Below are positions 6,457 through 13,712 of a stretch of DNA of 14,949 bases, one piece after another; position 1 is the first letter of the stretch, and each line of letters starts with the position of its first letter. Origin of the DNA: CAYLYM01 sp964387645 (GTDB lineage: Bacteria; Calditrichota; Calditrichia; RBG-13-44-9); contig CAYLYM010000095.1 of NCBI GenBank assembly GCA_964387645.1, forward strand, positions 1-14,949. The letters run 5' to 3'. The position numbers were made by a program, and so were the translations under genes. The notes under the pieces were generated by a model. That model was not told where the DNA came from. It did no database searches and saw nothing but the letters and a program-made list of their open reading frames with translations.

Positions 6457-7623
6457 TTGGAAAATTTTGGTTTACATGATAAAATAGAGATTGAAGATCG
6501 TGAATTTCATATTCACACAGGTACGGTATTTGAAAAAGGGAAAATCATTTCGGAAGTATTCGAAAATGGGATGTTTTTAACATTGAAAGAATATTCTATT
6601 GAATTGAGAAATGAAACTCCAAATGTTAATAATGAAACTTCAAATGTTAATTATGAATATCTCAATCAAATTACACAAGAGTTTCATAATTATGTGATTG
6701 ATGAACTCGAGGCCCTCTATCGGATTGAACAAAAATTAAATAAATATAAACATCCTGTATCCCATTACCATTTGGGATGTTTATTTTTAAGGCGGAATTT
6801 GTATGAAGAAGCTACTCGCCAGTTTAAAAGGGCTATTGATGAAGATCCAAAATTTGTCCGGGCTTATAATGGTCTTGGGATTTCTTTCCTTAAGGCGAAG
6901 CAATTTGACAAGGCATTGAAGGTTTTTCAGAAAGCATTAGAACAGGGAGAAAAATATCCAGATTTAATTAACTACACCGGATTAGCTCATCTTTTTCTGG
7001 GGCATTTAGATCGTGCCATAACCCTTTTTAAAGAAGCAATAAACATAAATCCGAACTATTATGAATGTCAATTCAATTTAGGTGTGGCTCTTTATAAATC
7101 TGCGTTGGAAGGTGTTAAAGATCCTAAAGCTGTCGCTGTTCCTGCTAGAGTTATTATCTATCTTAAACAAGCTAGAGACCTAGAACGTTATAAACATCCA
7201 CTTTGGCAGAAAGAATTCAATCAAGTATTGGATTTATTGAAAGATAATAACCATGAAATAATTTTACCAGAAATCGAAAAATTTCAATTAAAATTAGTAG
7301 ATTTTTCTTCGGAAAAGGAAAAAATTTATGAATTTTATTTGAGATTTCTATTTGGTGGTGAGGAATTGAGTTTGGAAACCATTGAAAAATATGAGCCTTT
7401 TTTCAAAGTTGAAACGGGAAACTTAAATAAATACCCGGATTATTGGAATGACCTTGGTATTTTTCATTTAATTAAAAGCAGAAGCTTATATTTACGTGCC
7501 TTATCAGAATTTGAAAAAGCTCTTGAATTATCTCCGGAATATACAGAAGCTCAAAGGTATAGAGATTTGATTAAAAGTAACGAGAAAGGTTTTTTAATTT
7601 TGCTTAGAGCTATTTTGAAATAG
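6457..7623 (+). CDS. TPR-repeat protein paired with a sigma-54 regulator
   Basis: Taking the TTG behind the AGGTGG site, the product has 388 residues. Residues about 5-51 form an unrecognised domain (H-D-K-I-E-I-E-D-R-E-F-H-I-H-T-G) with alternating strands. A short linker contains a seven-residue duplication, N-E-T-P-N-V-N / N-E-T-S-N-V-N. Tetratricopeptide repeats follow at about 102-133, 136-167 and 170-200, with A/G/Y/F in the usual helix-packing positions and D-P or N-P turns between helices. One more lies near 327-362 (Y-W-N-D-L-G-I-F ... A-L-S-E-F-E-K-A-L-E-L-S-P-E-Y). There is no signal peptide or membrane segment, so it is cytoplasmic. TPRs are protein-binding scaffolds. The response regulator starts 20 bases after its stop, so the two are very likely co-transcribed and may interact. 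No enzymatic motif is visible. Confidence 0.82.
   Translation: MENFGLHDKIEIEDREFHIHTGTVFEKGKIISEVFENGMFLTLKEYSIELRNETPNVNNETSNVNYEYLNQITQEFHNYVIDELEALYRIEQKLNKYKHPVSHYHLGCLFLRRNLYEEATRQFKRAIDEDPKFVRAYNGLGISFLKAKQFDKALKVFQKALEQGEKYPDLINYTGLAHLFLGHLDRAITLFKEAININPNYYECQFNLGVALYKSALEGVKDPKAVAVPARVIIYLKQARDLERYKHPLWQKEFNQVLDLLKDNNHEIILPEIEKFQLKLVDFSSEKEKIYEFYLRFLFGGEELSLETIEKYEPFFKVETGNLNKYPDYWNDLGIFHLIKSRSLYLRALSEFEKALELSPEYTEAQRYRDLIKSNEKGFLILLRAILK
6610..6651. repeat. 21-bp tandem duplication inside the TPR gene
   Basis: Two adjacent 21-base units (6610-6630 and 6631-6651) differ at one base and keep the reading frame, giving seven-residue repeats in the linker between the N-terminal domain and the TPR array. 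It looks like a small in-frame slippage or duplication event. Confidence 0.85.
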
Positions 7624-7643
7624 ACAAGTTGTTGGAATTAAAT

Positions 7644-8975
7644 ATGAAACCCATCCTGATAGTAGATAATGAGGAAAAATTTTGCAAAGTAATCAAAACT
7701 GCTCTTGACTTAGAAGGACTAAAAGCAGATTACGTTCTGTCTGGTGAAGAAGCAGAAAGCTGGCTGTCGAAACAGTCTGCCGATATTGTTTTGACAGATA
7801 TTAAAATGGAAGGGATCGATGGTCTGGAACTCTTACGGAGGATTAAAAAGAATTACGGAGATACAGAAGTGATTATAATGACGGCATTCGCTACTCAAAA
7901 AACTGCAGTCGAAGCACTTAAAGAAGGTGCATACGATTATTTGATAAAACCTTTCGAAATGGATGAATTAATTTTACGAATTCGTCGTATTATTCAACAG
8001 AAAAAGATATTAGAAGAAAATCGTCTTCTTAAAAATCGTGAAGAAAAGCCCATTTATTTTGATAAATTGGTTGGCCGCAGCAGTAAAATGCAGAAGGTAT
8101 ATCAACTTATAAAGAAAGCAGCTCAAAGCGATACCACTGTGTTAATACGAGGTGAGAGTGGTACAGGTAAAGAGGTGGTAGCTGAAATTATCCATTCCCA
8201 GAGTAAAAGGGCAGAACATCCTTTTATCGCTATAAACTGTGCAGCATTGCCTGAAAATTTGTTAGAAAGCGAGCTGTTTGGATATGAAAAAGGTGCATTT
8301 ACTGGCGCAACCCAGCAGAAAATTGGCAAATTTGAACTGGCATCAAAAGGAACAATCTTTTTGGATGAGATAGGAGATATGTCTCTGCCTACCCAGGTAA
8401 AATTGTTAAGAGTGCTGCAAAATAAAGAAATCTACCGACTTGGGGGAAACGAAAAAATTCGTGTAGATACTCGGATTATTGCCGCAACTCATCGCCCACT
8501 TGAAGAAATGGTAGAAAAAGGTGAATTCAGGCAGGATTTGTTTTATCGATTGAATGTTTTTCCTATTGCCCTTCCACCTCTTCGAGAACGAAAAGAAGAT
8601 ATTCCGGAACTGGTAAATCATTTTATTAAACAAACAAATATTTTTGGAATAGATCGGAATGCATTGAAAAAGTTAATGGAATATGATTGGCCTGGTAACA
8701 TTCGTGAACTTCACAATGTCATCGAACGTGCTTCTATCATGGCCGATTCATTTATTACAATTGATGACTTGCCTGATTTAGTCATCAATTCAAATCAAAA
8801 TGTCTATAATTTTGAAATACCTGAAGAAGGATTTCAGTTGGATGAATTCGAGAAGTTCCTGGTATTACAGGCCTTACAAAAGGCTCAAAATAATAAAACA
8901 AAAGCAGCCCAGCTTCTGGGTATTTCCAGAAGACGGCTCTATTCCATTATGGAAAGATTCGATATCCATCCCTGA
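7644..8975 (+). CDS. Sigma-54-dependent response regulator, NtrC family
   Basis: From ATG 7644 the 443-residue protein has the full three-part architecture. The receiver (about 1-120) has phospho-acceptor D52 (V-L-T-D-I-K-M), T80 and K102 (L-I-K-P-F). The AAA+ domain (about 140-365) has the Walker A motif G-E-S-G-T-G-K-E (170-177), the sigma-54-contacting loop G-A-F-T-G-A (217-222) and Walker B G-T-I-F-L-D-E-I-G-D (236-245). The Fis-type helix-turn-helix at the C-terminus includes T-K-A-A-Q-L-L-G-I-S-R-R-R-L-Y. On phosphorylation such proteins form a hexamer that melts sigma-54 promoters. The first acidic-pair region reads V-D-N-E rather than V-D-D-E, with N9 replacing one Asp. An earlier TTG (7629) would add five residues but fits the receiver start less well. 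No histidine kinase is in the window, so the partner is elsewhere. A sigma-54-like promoter follows it, ahead of clpB. Confidence 0.95.
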   Translation: MKPILIVDNEEKFCKVIKTALDLEGLKADYVLSGEEAESWLSKQSADIVLTDIKMEGIDGLELLRRIKKNYGDTEVIIMTAFATQKTAVEALKEGAYDYLIKPFEMDELILRIRRIIQQKKILEENRLLKNREEKPIYFDKLVGRSSKMQKVYQLIKKAAQSDTTVLIRGESGTGKEVVAEIIHSQSKRAEHPFIAINCAALPENLLESELFGYEKGAFTGATQQKIGKFELASKGTIFLDEIGDMSLPTQVKLLRVLQNKEIYRLGGNEKIRVDTRIIAATHRPLEEMVEKGEFRQDLFYRLNVFPIALPPLRERKEDIPELVNHFIKQTNIFGIDRNALKKLMEYDWPGNIRELHNVIERASIMADSFITIDDLPDLVINSNQNVYNFEIPEEGFQLDEFEKFLVLQALQKAQNNKTKAAQLLGISRRRLYSIMERFDIHP

Positions 8976-9119
8976 TTTTAGGCCTGTCTTTTTGACTTAA
9001 ATCTATGACAATTATTATATAAAAGAAATTAATCCTTCCTGGGCTTATACAATGTTTCTAAAGCTTCAATATATTTAAATCCAATATAATCAAAGATTAA
9101 AAAATGTTCCTTTGAAAAA

Positions 9120-9135
9120 TGGCATGGTATATGCA
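9120..9135 (+). promoter_or_regulatory. Putative sigma-54 (-24/-12) promoter of clpB
   Basis: TGGCATGGTATATGCA fits the consensus TGGCACG-N4-TTGCA at ten of twelve defined positions. It has the essential GG (9121-9122) and GC (9133-9134) exactly ten bases apart. Transcription would start near 9146, giving a leader of about 39 bases with the clpB SD at 9171-9176 in the right place. It lies right after the gene for a sigma-54 activator. I found no other + strand intergenic GG-N10-GC match of this quality in the window. It is a sequence-based inference only. Confidence 0.5.
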
Positions 9136-9170
9136 AAAAAAATTGCGGAAAATATCAATCAAGGAAGGAA

Positions 9171-9176
9171 AGGAGG
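9171..9176 (+). promoter_or_regulatory. Ribosome binding site that sets the ClpB start
   Basis: AGGAGG sits eight bases before ATG 9185. An upstream in-frame ATG (9119) would add 22 residues not found at the start of ClpB proteins and has no SD. Confidence 0.85.
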
Positions 9177-9184
9177 ATCTCAAT

Positions 9185-11788
9185 ATGAATCTGGATAAAT
9201 TAACCATAAAGGCACAAGAAGCGCTTGCGAATTCTCAGCAATTGGTTATTCAAAATGGGCAGCAGCAGCTTGAGCCTGAACATGTTCTCTTTTCATTGCT
9301 TTCAGATGCGGAAGGTATTATTCCTACTATAGTTAAAAAACTTGGCGTTGATGTCGACGATTTGAAACATCAGATTGAACTGGCCATCAATAAATTTCCC
9401 AAAGTTTATGGTACACCCGGGCAAGTTTATGCCTCCAGTAATTTGAATGCTGTATTGAATACCGCAATAAATGAGGCGAAAAATCTGAAAGATGAGTATG
9501 TTTCTACTGAACATTTATTCATCGCAATTGCAGAAGTAAAGGGGACTGAAGCCTACCGCATTTTACAAACAGCGGGGATCAAAAAAGACACTATCCTTAA
9601 AGCACTGGTGAGTGTACGCGGTAAGCAACGGGTAACGGATCAGAATCCTGAAGGCAAATATATGGCTTTAAGTCGGTATGCTCGCGATTTAACTGAACTG
9701 GCTCGACAAGGCAAATTGGACCCCGTAATTGGAAGGGATGAAGAAATTCGTCGGGTTTTGCAAGTTCTTTCCAGGCGGACCAAGAATAATCCCGTACTTA
9801 TCGGGGATCCTGGTGTAGGAAAGACTGCTATAGTGGAGGGGATTGCCCAGAGAATTGTACGAGGTGATGTTCCAGATAACCTTAAAAGTAAAAAGTTGGT
9901 CGCCTTAGACATGGGTGCCTTGATTGCCGGAGCAAAATTTAGAGGAGAATTTGAGGACAGGTTAAAAGCGGTGCTCAAGGAAATTCAAGAATCAGATGGA
10001 CAAATCATCATGTTCATCGATGAGCTTCATACATTAGTTGGAGCAGGTGCAGCTGAAGGTGCTATTGATGCATCGAATATGTTGAAACCAGCTTTGGCAC
10101 GTGGTGAACTCCGGTGCATTGGTGCAACCACAGTTGATGAATACAGCAAATATATTGAGAAAGATGCTGCACTGGAGCGAAGATTTCAGCCAATTTTAGT
10201 TGATGAGCCTTCAGTAGAAGAGACTATTTCTATTTTACGAGGTTTAAAGGAGAAATACGAAGTTCATCATGGAATAAAAATTACCGATGCCGCAATCGTT
10301 GCTGCCGCTACTTTATCGAATCGTTATATCACTGACCGATTTTTGCCGGATAAAGCTATTGATTTAATCGACGAAGCAGCGTCCCGTTTACGAATCGAAA
10401 TAAATTCTATGCCCGAGCCATTAGATGAAATCGAAAGAAAAATCAAACAACTTGAGATAGAAATAGTTGCTCTAAAAAAAGAAAAAGACGAAGCTGCTAA
10501 AGCCCGATTACAAAAGCTGCAGGAAGACCTGGCTAATCTGAAAGAAGAACGCGATAAACTCCATTCTCATTGGATGCTGGAAAAAAGTGTTATTCAAGAA
10601 ATTCAGGATATCAAGGAACGCATTGATCAACTCCGAAATGAGATGGAGAAAGCTGAGCGTGAAGGCGATTTGAATAAAGTGGCTGAGTTGAAATATGGTC
10701 AGCTTCCGGAATTGGAAAAGAAACTTGCGGTAGCAAATGAAAAATTAAAGGATATACAAAAAGATCGCAAGATGCTGCGAGAAGAGGTTGATGAAGAGGA
10801 CATTGCACAGATTGTGAGTCGATGGACCGGTATCCCTGTATCTCGTATGTTAGAAACTGAAAGAGAGAAATTGCTTAAAATTGAAAGCGCCATTGCACAA
10901 AGAGTAATTGGACAGGAAGAAGCAGTTTCAGCTGTAGCTAATGCTATTAGGCGCTCTCGTGCTGGATTGGCAGATAAGAATCGGCCTATCGGTTCTTTCA
11001 TCTTTCTTGGACCAACCGGTGTTGGGAAAACAGAATTGGCTAAAGCATTAGCAGAATTTCTGTTCAATGATGAAAACGCCATGGTAAGAATCGATATGTC
11101 CGAATATATGGAACGACATTCGGTATCTCGTTTAATCGGTGCACCTCCTGGTTACGTTGGTTATGATGAAGGTGGACAACTTACTGAAGCTGTTCGCCGA
11201 AAGCCATACTCGGTTGTTCTATTAGATGAAATTGAAAAAGCACATCCGGAAGTTTTCAATATTCTTCTTCAAATATTGGATGATGGACGTTTAACGGATA
11301 ATAAAGGGCATGTCGTCAATTTCAAGAACACCATTATTATCATGACATCGAATTTGGGTGCCCATTTGATCCTTGAAAAATCTCAAAGAATGGACGAACA
11401 TAATCGAGAAGAAATTTATAGCGAAATTCGTAATGAGACCATGGCGCTTTTAAGACAACGGCTTAAACCGGAATTCTTAAACCGGGTTGACGAAATTATT
11501 GTTTTTCATAGTTTGTCAAAAGAAGACATCAAGAAAATCGTTGACTTGCAAATCAATTTAGTCCAAAAACAATTGGATGAACAGGGTTTAAAGATTGAAT
11601 TAACTGAAACCGCGAAGGAATATCTGGCGCAAAAAGGCTACGATCCTGCGTTTGGTGCAAGGCCCTTGAAACGTGTTATTCAGAAGGAAATTCTGAATGA
11701 ATTGTCTCTGGTTATTCTGGAAGGCAAGTTTGAGAATGGACAAACGATTCGAGTAGATGTCGAAAATGGTAGAATCATTTTTGAATAA
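9185..11788 (+). CDS. clpB: ATP-dependent disaggregase ClpB
   Basis: Hsp100 chaperone that, with DnaK/DnaJ/GrpE, threads aggregated proteins through a hexameric ring in the cytoplasm after heat or other stress. Its 867 residues are typical. Order: N-terminal Clp repeat domain (about 1-145, beginning M-N-L-D-K-L-T-I-K-A-Q-E-A-L); AAA-1 with Walker A G-D-P-G-V-G-K-T (207-214), pore-loop G-A-K-F-R-G (249-254), Walker B F-I-D-E (277-280) and arginine finger at R332-R333; M-domain coiled coil (about 410-535), which separates ClpB from ClpA and ClpX; AAA-2 with Walker A G-P-T-G-V-G-K-T (609-616), G-Y-V-G-Y pore loop (656-660) and Walker B L-L-D-E (679-682); sensor-2 G-A-R-P-L-K-R (824-830). All catalytic motifs are intact. 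No CIRCE element is visible upstream; a sigma-54-type element is. Confidence 0.97.
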   Translation: MNLDKLTIKAQEALANSQQLVIQNGQQQLEPEHVLFSLLSDAEGIIPTIVKKLGVDVDDLKHQIELAINKFPKVYGTPGQVYASSNLNAVLNTAINEAKNLKDEYVSTEHLFIAIAEVKGTEAYRILQTAGIKKDTILKALVSVRGKQRVTDQNPEGKYMALSRYARDLTELARQGKLDPVIGRDEEIRRVLQVLSRRTKNNPVLIGDPGVGKTAIVEGIAQRIVRGDVPDNLKSKKLVALDMGALIAGAKFRGEFEDRLKAVLKEIQESDGQIIMFIDELHTLVGAGAAEGAIDASNMLKPALARGELRCIGATTVDEYSKYIEKDAALERRFQPILVDEPSVEETISILRGLKEKYEVHHGIKITDAAIVAAATLSNRYITDRFLPDKAIDLIDEAASRLRIEINSMPEPLDEIERKIKQLEIEIVALKKEKDEAAKARLQKLQEDLANLKEERDKLHSHWMLEKSVIQEIQDIKERIDQLRNEMEKAEREGDLNKVAELKYGQLPELEKKLAVANEKLKDIQKDRKMLREEVDEEDIAQIVSRWTGIPVSRMLETEREKLLKIESAIAQRVIGQEEAVSAVANAIRRSRAGLADKNRPIGSFIFLGPTGVGKTELAKALAEFLFNDENAMVRIDMSEYMERHSVSRLIGAPPGYVGYDEGGQLTEAVRRKPYSVVLLDEIEKAHPEVFNILLQILDDGRLTDNKGHVVNFKNTIIIMTSNLGAHLILEKSQRMDEHNREEIYSEIRNETMALLRQRLKPEFLNRVDEIIVFHSLSKEDIKKIVDLQINLVQKQLDEQGLKIELTETAKEYLAQKGYDPAFGARPLKRVIQKEILNELSLVILEGKFENGQTIRVDVENGRIIFE

Positions 11789-11920
11789 TCAAAACTATTA
11801 AATTACGTGGGTTTATCTGATTTGTTGCGAAATATAAGAAATTATCAAACATAACTTAATATGAAACAATTGGTTATTCGAATAGTTATATAAAAGAATT
11901 CTAAAAGAAAGGAGTGACAA

Positions 11921-13432
11921 ATGAGAAGAACAAACTGGTTGCGCTGCGGTCTTGTATTCATTCTCGCCGGAATTATTATTGGTTTAGTAATTTCGGCGGG
12001 TTTAAATTGGACAACTCGCAGTCAGGCAAATGCACGGCCTGAAGTAGTAACAGGAGAATCAGAAGATCCTCCCGGTTTAGAAATTAATTCTGATATTCAA
12101 GCATTAGAACAACTAAGTGATGCATTTGCTGAAGTTGCCGAAAATGTAACACCATCGGTTGTTACAATATTTACTGAAACCGTAAAGAAAATACCAGATA
12201 CGCCTTTCCGGGACTTTTTTGGGGATGAGTTTTTTAGACAATTTTTTGGTATTCCTCCGGAAGGCCAAAAAGAGTATCATCAATATGGTCTTGGTTCTGG
12301 TGTCATTGTTTCTTCGGATGGAATTATACTCACTAATAACCATGTTATCAAAGGAGCTGACGATATTCAGGTAAGATTGATAGATGGTACTGAGTATAAT
12401 GCAGAAATCAAAGGGAAAGATGAAAGAACAGATTTGGCTGTATTGAAAATTGATGCAAAGAATTTGAAGCCAATTAAATTTGGCGATTCCGATAAGATGC
12501 GTGTGGGAGCATGGGTTCTGGCAATCGGTTCGCCTTTGTCTCCTGAGCTGGCTCACACAGTTACTTCCGGAATCATTAGTGCTAAAGGTCGTTCTGGTAT
12601 AGGATTAGTTACAGGATATGAAGATTTTATTCAAACAGATGCGGCAATAAATCCTGGTAATTCAGGAGGTGCCTTGGTCAATCTGAGAGGTGAACTTATC
12701 GGTATAAACACAGCCATTGCAACAAAAACAGGTGGTTTTATGGGAATTGGTTTTGCCATTCCATCTAATCTGGCTAAAAAGGTTATGACCGATATCCTAG
12801 AGAAAGGCCGTGTCATCAGGGGGTATTTAGGTGTTCTTATCCAGGATATTGATAAAAAATTGCAAAAGGTGTTTGATTTGAAAAGCACAAACGGTGTATT
12901 GATTTCGGAAGTTAAAGAAGGTAGTCCAGCCGATAAAGCTGGGTTAAAAGAAGGAGATGTTGTAATTAAATTTAATAATAGAAGGGTTAAAAATAGTATA
13001 GAACTCAGTACTCTTGTAGCTTCAGCAGGTCCGAATACTGAAGTTACTTTGACAGTTATTAGAGATGGAAAAGAAAAAGATATTAAAGTAGTTTTGGGTG
13101 AATATCCAGAAGGTGAAGAACCGATTGCGGCGCATGATGTTTCTACAAATATTGGCATTGATGTAGCAAATATTACTTCCGATCTTGTAAATCAATTCGA
13201 TTTAAAAATAAAGAAAAATGGTGTAGTGATCATTGGCGTTGAAAGAGGAAGTCCAGCTGCACAAGCTGGATTACGTCCAGGAGATGTTATTTTGAAGATT
13301 AACAGAAAACCCGTTAAGAATTTAAAAGATTACAATAAAATCATGGACAACATTAAAAAAGGCGATACATTGCTATTTTACGTGCAACGTGGTGAAGGAA
13401 AATTGTTCATCGCTTTTACTTTACCTGAATAA
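11921..13432 (+). CDS. degP: Membrane-anchored serine protease/chaperone HtrA (DegP/DegQ family)
   Basis: Degrades or holds misfolded proteins in the periplasm. The 503 residues begin with a basic start and an uncleaved-looking hydrophobic helix (about 9-28) that could be a signal peptide or anchor, then an acidic linker. The trypsin-like domain (about 65-290) has the catalytic triad H141 (T-N-N-H-V), D171 (R-T-D-L-A-V) and S248 (G-N-S-G-G). The phenylalanine-rich F-F-G-D-E-F-F-R-Q-F-F-G loop (99-110) is typical of the family. Two PDZ domains follow (about 300-390 and 408-500), each with the G-S-P-A-x-x-A-G-L-x-x-G-D-V motif. Two PDZ domains match DegP/DegQ/MucD rather than DegS. A GGAG SD lies upstream. 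A clear terminator follows, so this is a transcript end. It is a natural partner of the PspC-type envelope genes, but no direct link is seen. Confidence 0.95.
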   Translation: MRRTNWLRCGLVFILAGIIIGLVISAGLNWTTRSQANARPEVVTGESEDPPGLEINSDIQALEQLSDAFAEVAENVTPSVVTIFTETVKKIPDTPFRDFFGDEFFRQFFGIPPEGQKEYHQYGLGSGVIVSSDGIILTNNHVIKGADDIQVRLIDGTEYNAEIKGKDERTDLAVLKIDAKNLKPIKFGDSDKMRVGAWVLAIGSPLSPELAHTVTSGIISAKGRSGIGLVTGYEDFIQTDAAINPGNSGGALVNLRGELIGINTAIATKTGGFMGIGFAIPSNLAKKVMTDILEKGRVIRGYLGVLIQDIDKKLQKVFDLKSTNGVLISEVKEGSPADKAGLKEGDVVIKFNNRRVKNSIELSTLVASAGPNTEVTLTVIRDGKEKDIKVVLGEYPEGEEPIAAHDVSTNIGIDVANITSDLVNQFDLKIKKNGVVIIGVERGSPAAQAGLRPGDVILKINRKPVKNLKDYNKIMDNIKKGDTLLFYVQRGEGKLFIAFTLPE

Positions 13433-13445
13433 AGTAATAACTTTT

Positions 13446-13480
13446 AGCCCTGCCCTAAAAATGGCAGGGCTTTTAATTTA
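13446..13480 (+). terminator. Rho-independent terminator after the HtrA gene
   Basis: A perfect 9-bp stem AGCCCTGCC / GGCAGGGCT (13446-13454 and 13463-13471) encloses an 8-base loop and leads into TTTTAATTTA. It starts 13 bases past the stop codon. Confidence 0.92.
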
Positions 13481-13664
13481 AATTTGGTCGTTGAAAATAA
13501 ATTTAATAAACCTTTTAGTATTGTAATTATTCCTCTCATTATCTTTCCTGAAAAAATTATGATTAATATTTTAATATAAATAGTGGTTAATTTAATCTAC
13601 AATTGAATGGTAACTCTAAAAAACTTATTTTAATTTTTACATGAATTAAAGATAGTTATTGTTT

Positions 13665-13670
13665 TATAAT
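13665..13670 (+). promoter_or_regulatory. Likely -10 element of the phosphofructokinase gene
   Basis: A perfect TATAAT lies 42 bases before the ATG, giving a leader of about 36 bases. The matching -35 is weak (TGAATT-like at about 17 bases); a better TTTACA (13636-13641) sits too far away at 23 bases. The rest of the 280-base gap after the terminator is AT-rich with no gene seen. Confidence 0.4.
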
Positions 13671-13712
13671 AGTTTTTTTATACAAAGAATTAATAAATAG
13701 AGAGGTGAAAAA

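Noticed and set aside
7629..7643. TTG start five codons before the response regulator
   Set aside because: The receiver domain begins naturally at M-K-P-I-L-I-V-D from ATG 7644.
8992..9021. Sigma-70 promoter for clpB (TTGACT with TATATA-like -10)
   Set aside because: Spacing of 18 with only four matches in the -10, in very AT-rich DNA; cannot be distinguished from chance, though it is not excluded.
9119..9184. N-terminal extension of ClpB starting at ATG 9119
   Set aside because: No SD, the extension is foreign to ClpB, and it overlaps the likely sigma-54 promoter; the AGGAGG before 9185 fixes the start.
8976..9184. CIRCE (HrcA) operator or other known heat-shock element before clpB
   Set aside because: No TTAGCACTC-N9-GAGTGCTAA-like dyad is present.
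9640..11082. Long minus-strand open frames inside clpB (9640-9978, 10699-11082)
   Set aside because: They lie wholly within a clear ClpB reading frame, are low-complexity Ser/Leu/Pro-rich and have no SD; antisense shadows.
12113..13158. Minus-strand open frames of 147 and 175 codons inside the HtrA gene
   Set aside because: They are mirror frames of a well-supported protease gene with all catalytic motifs intact.
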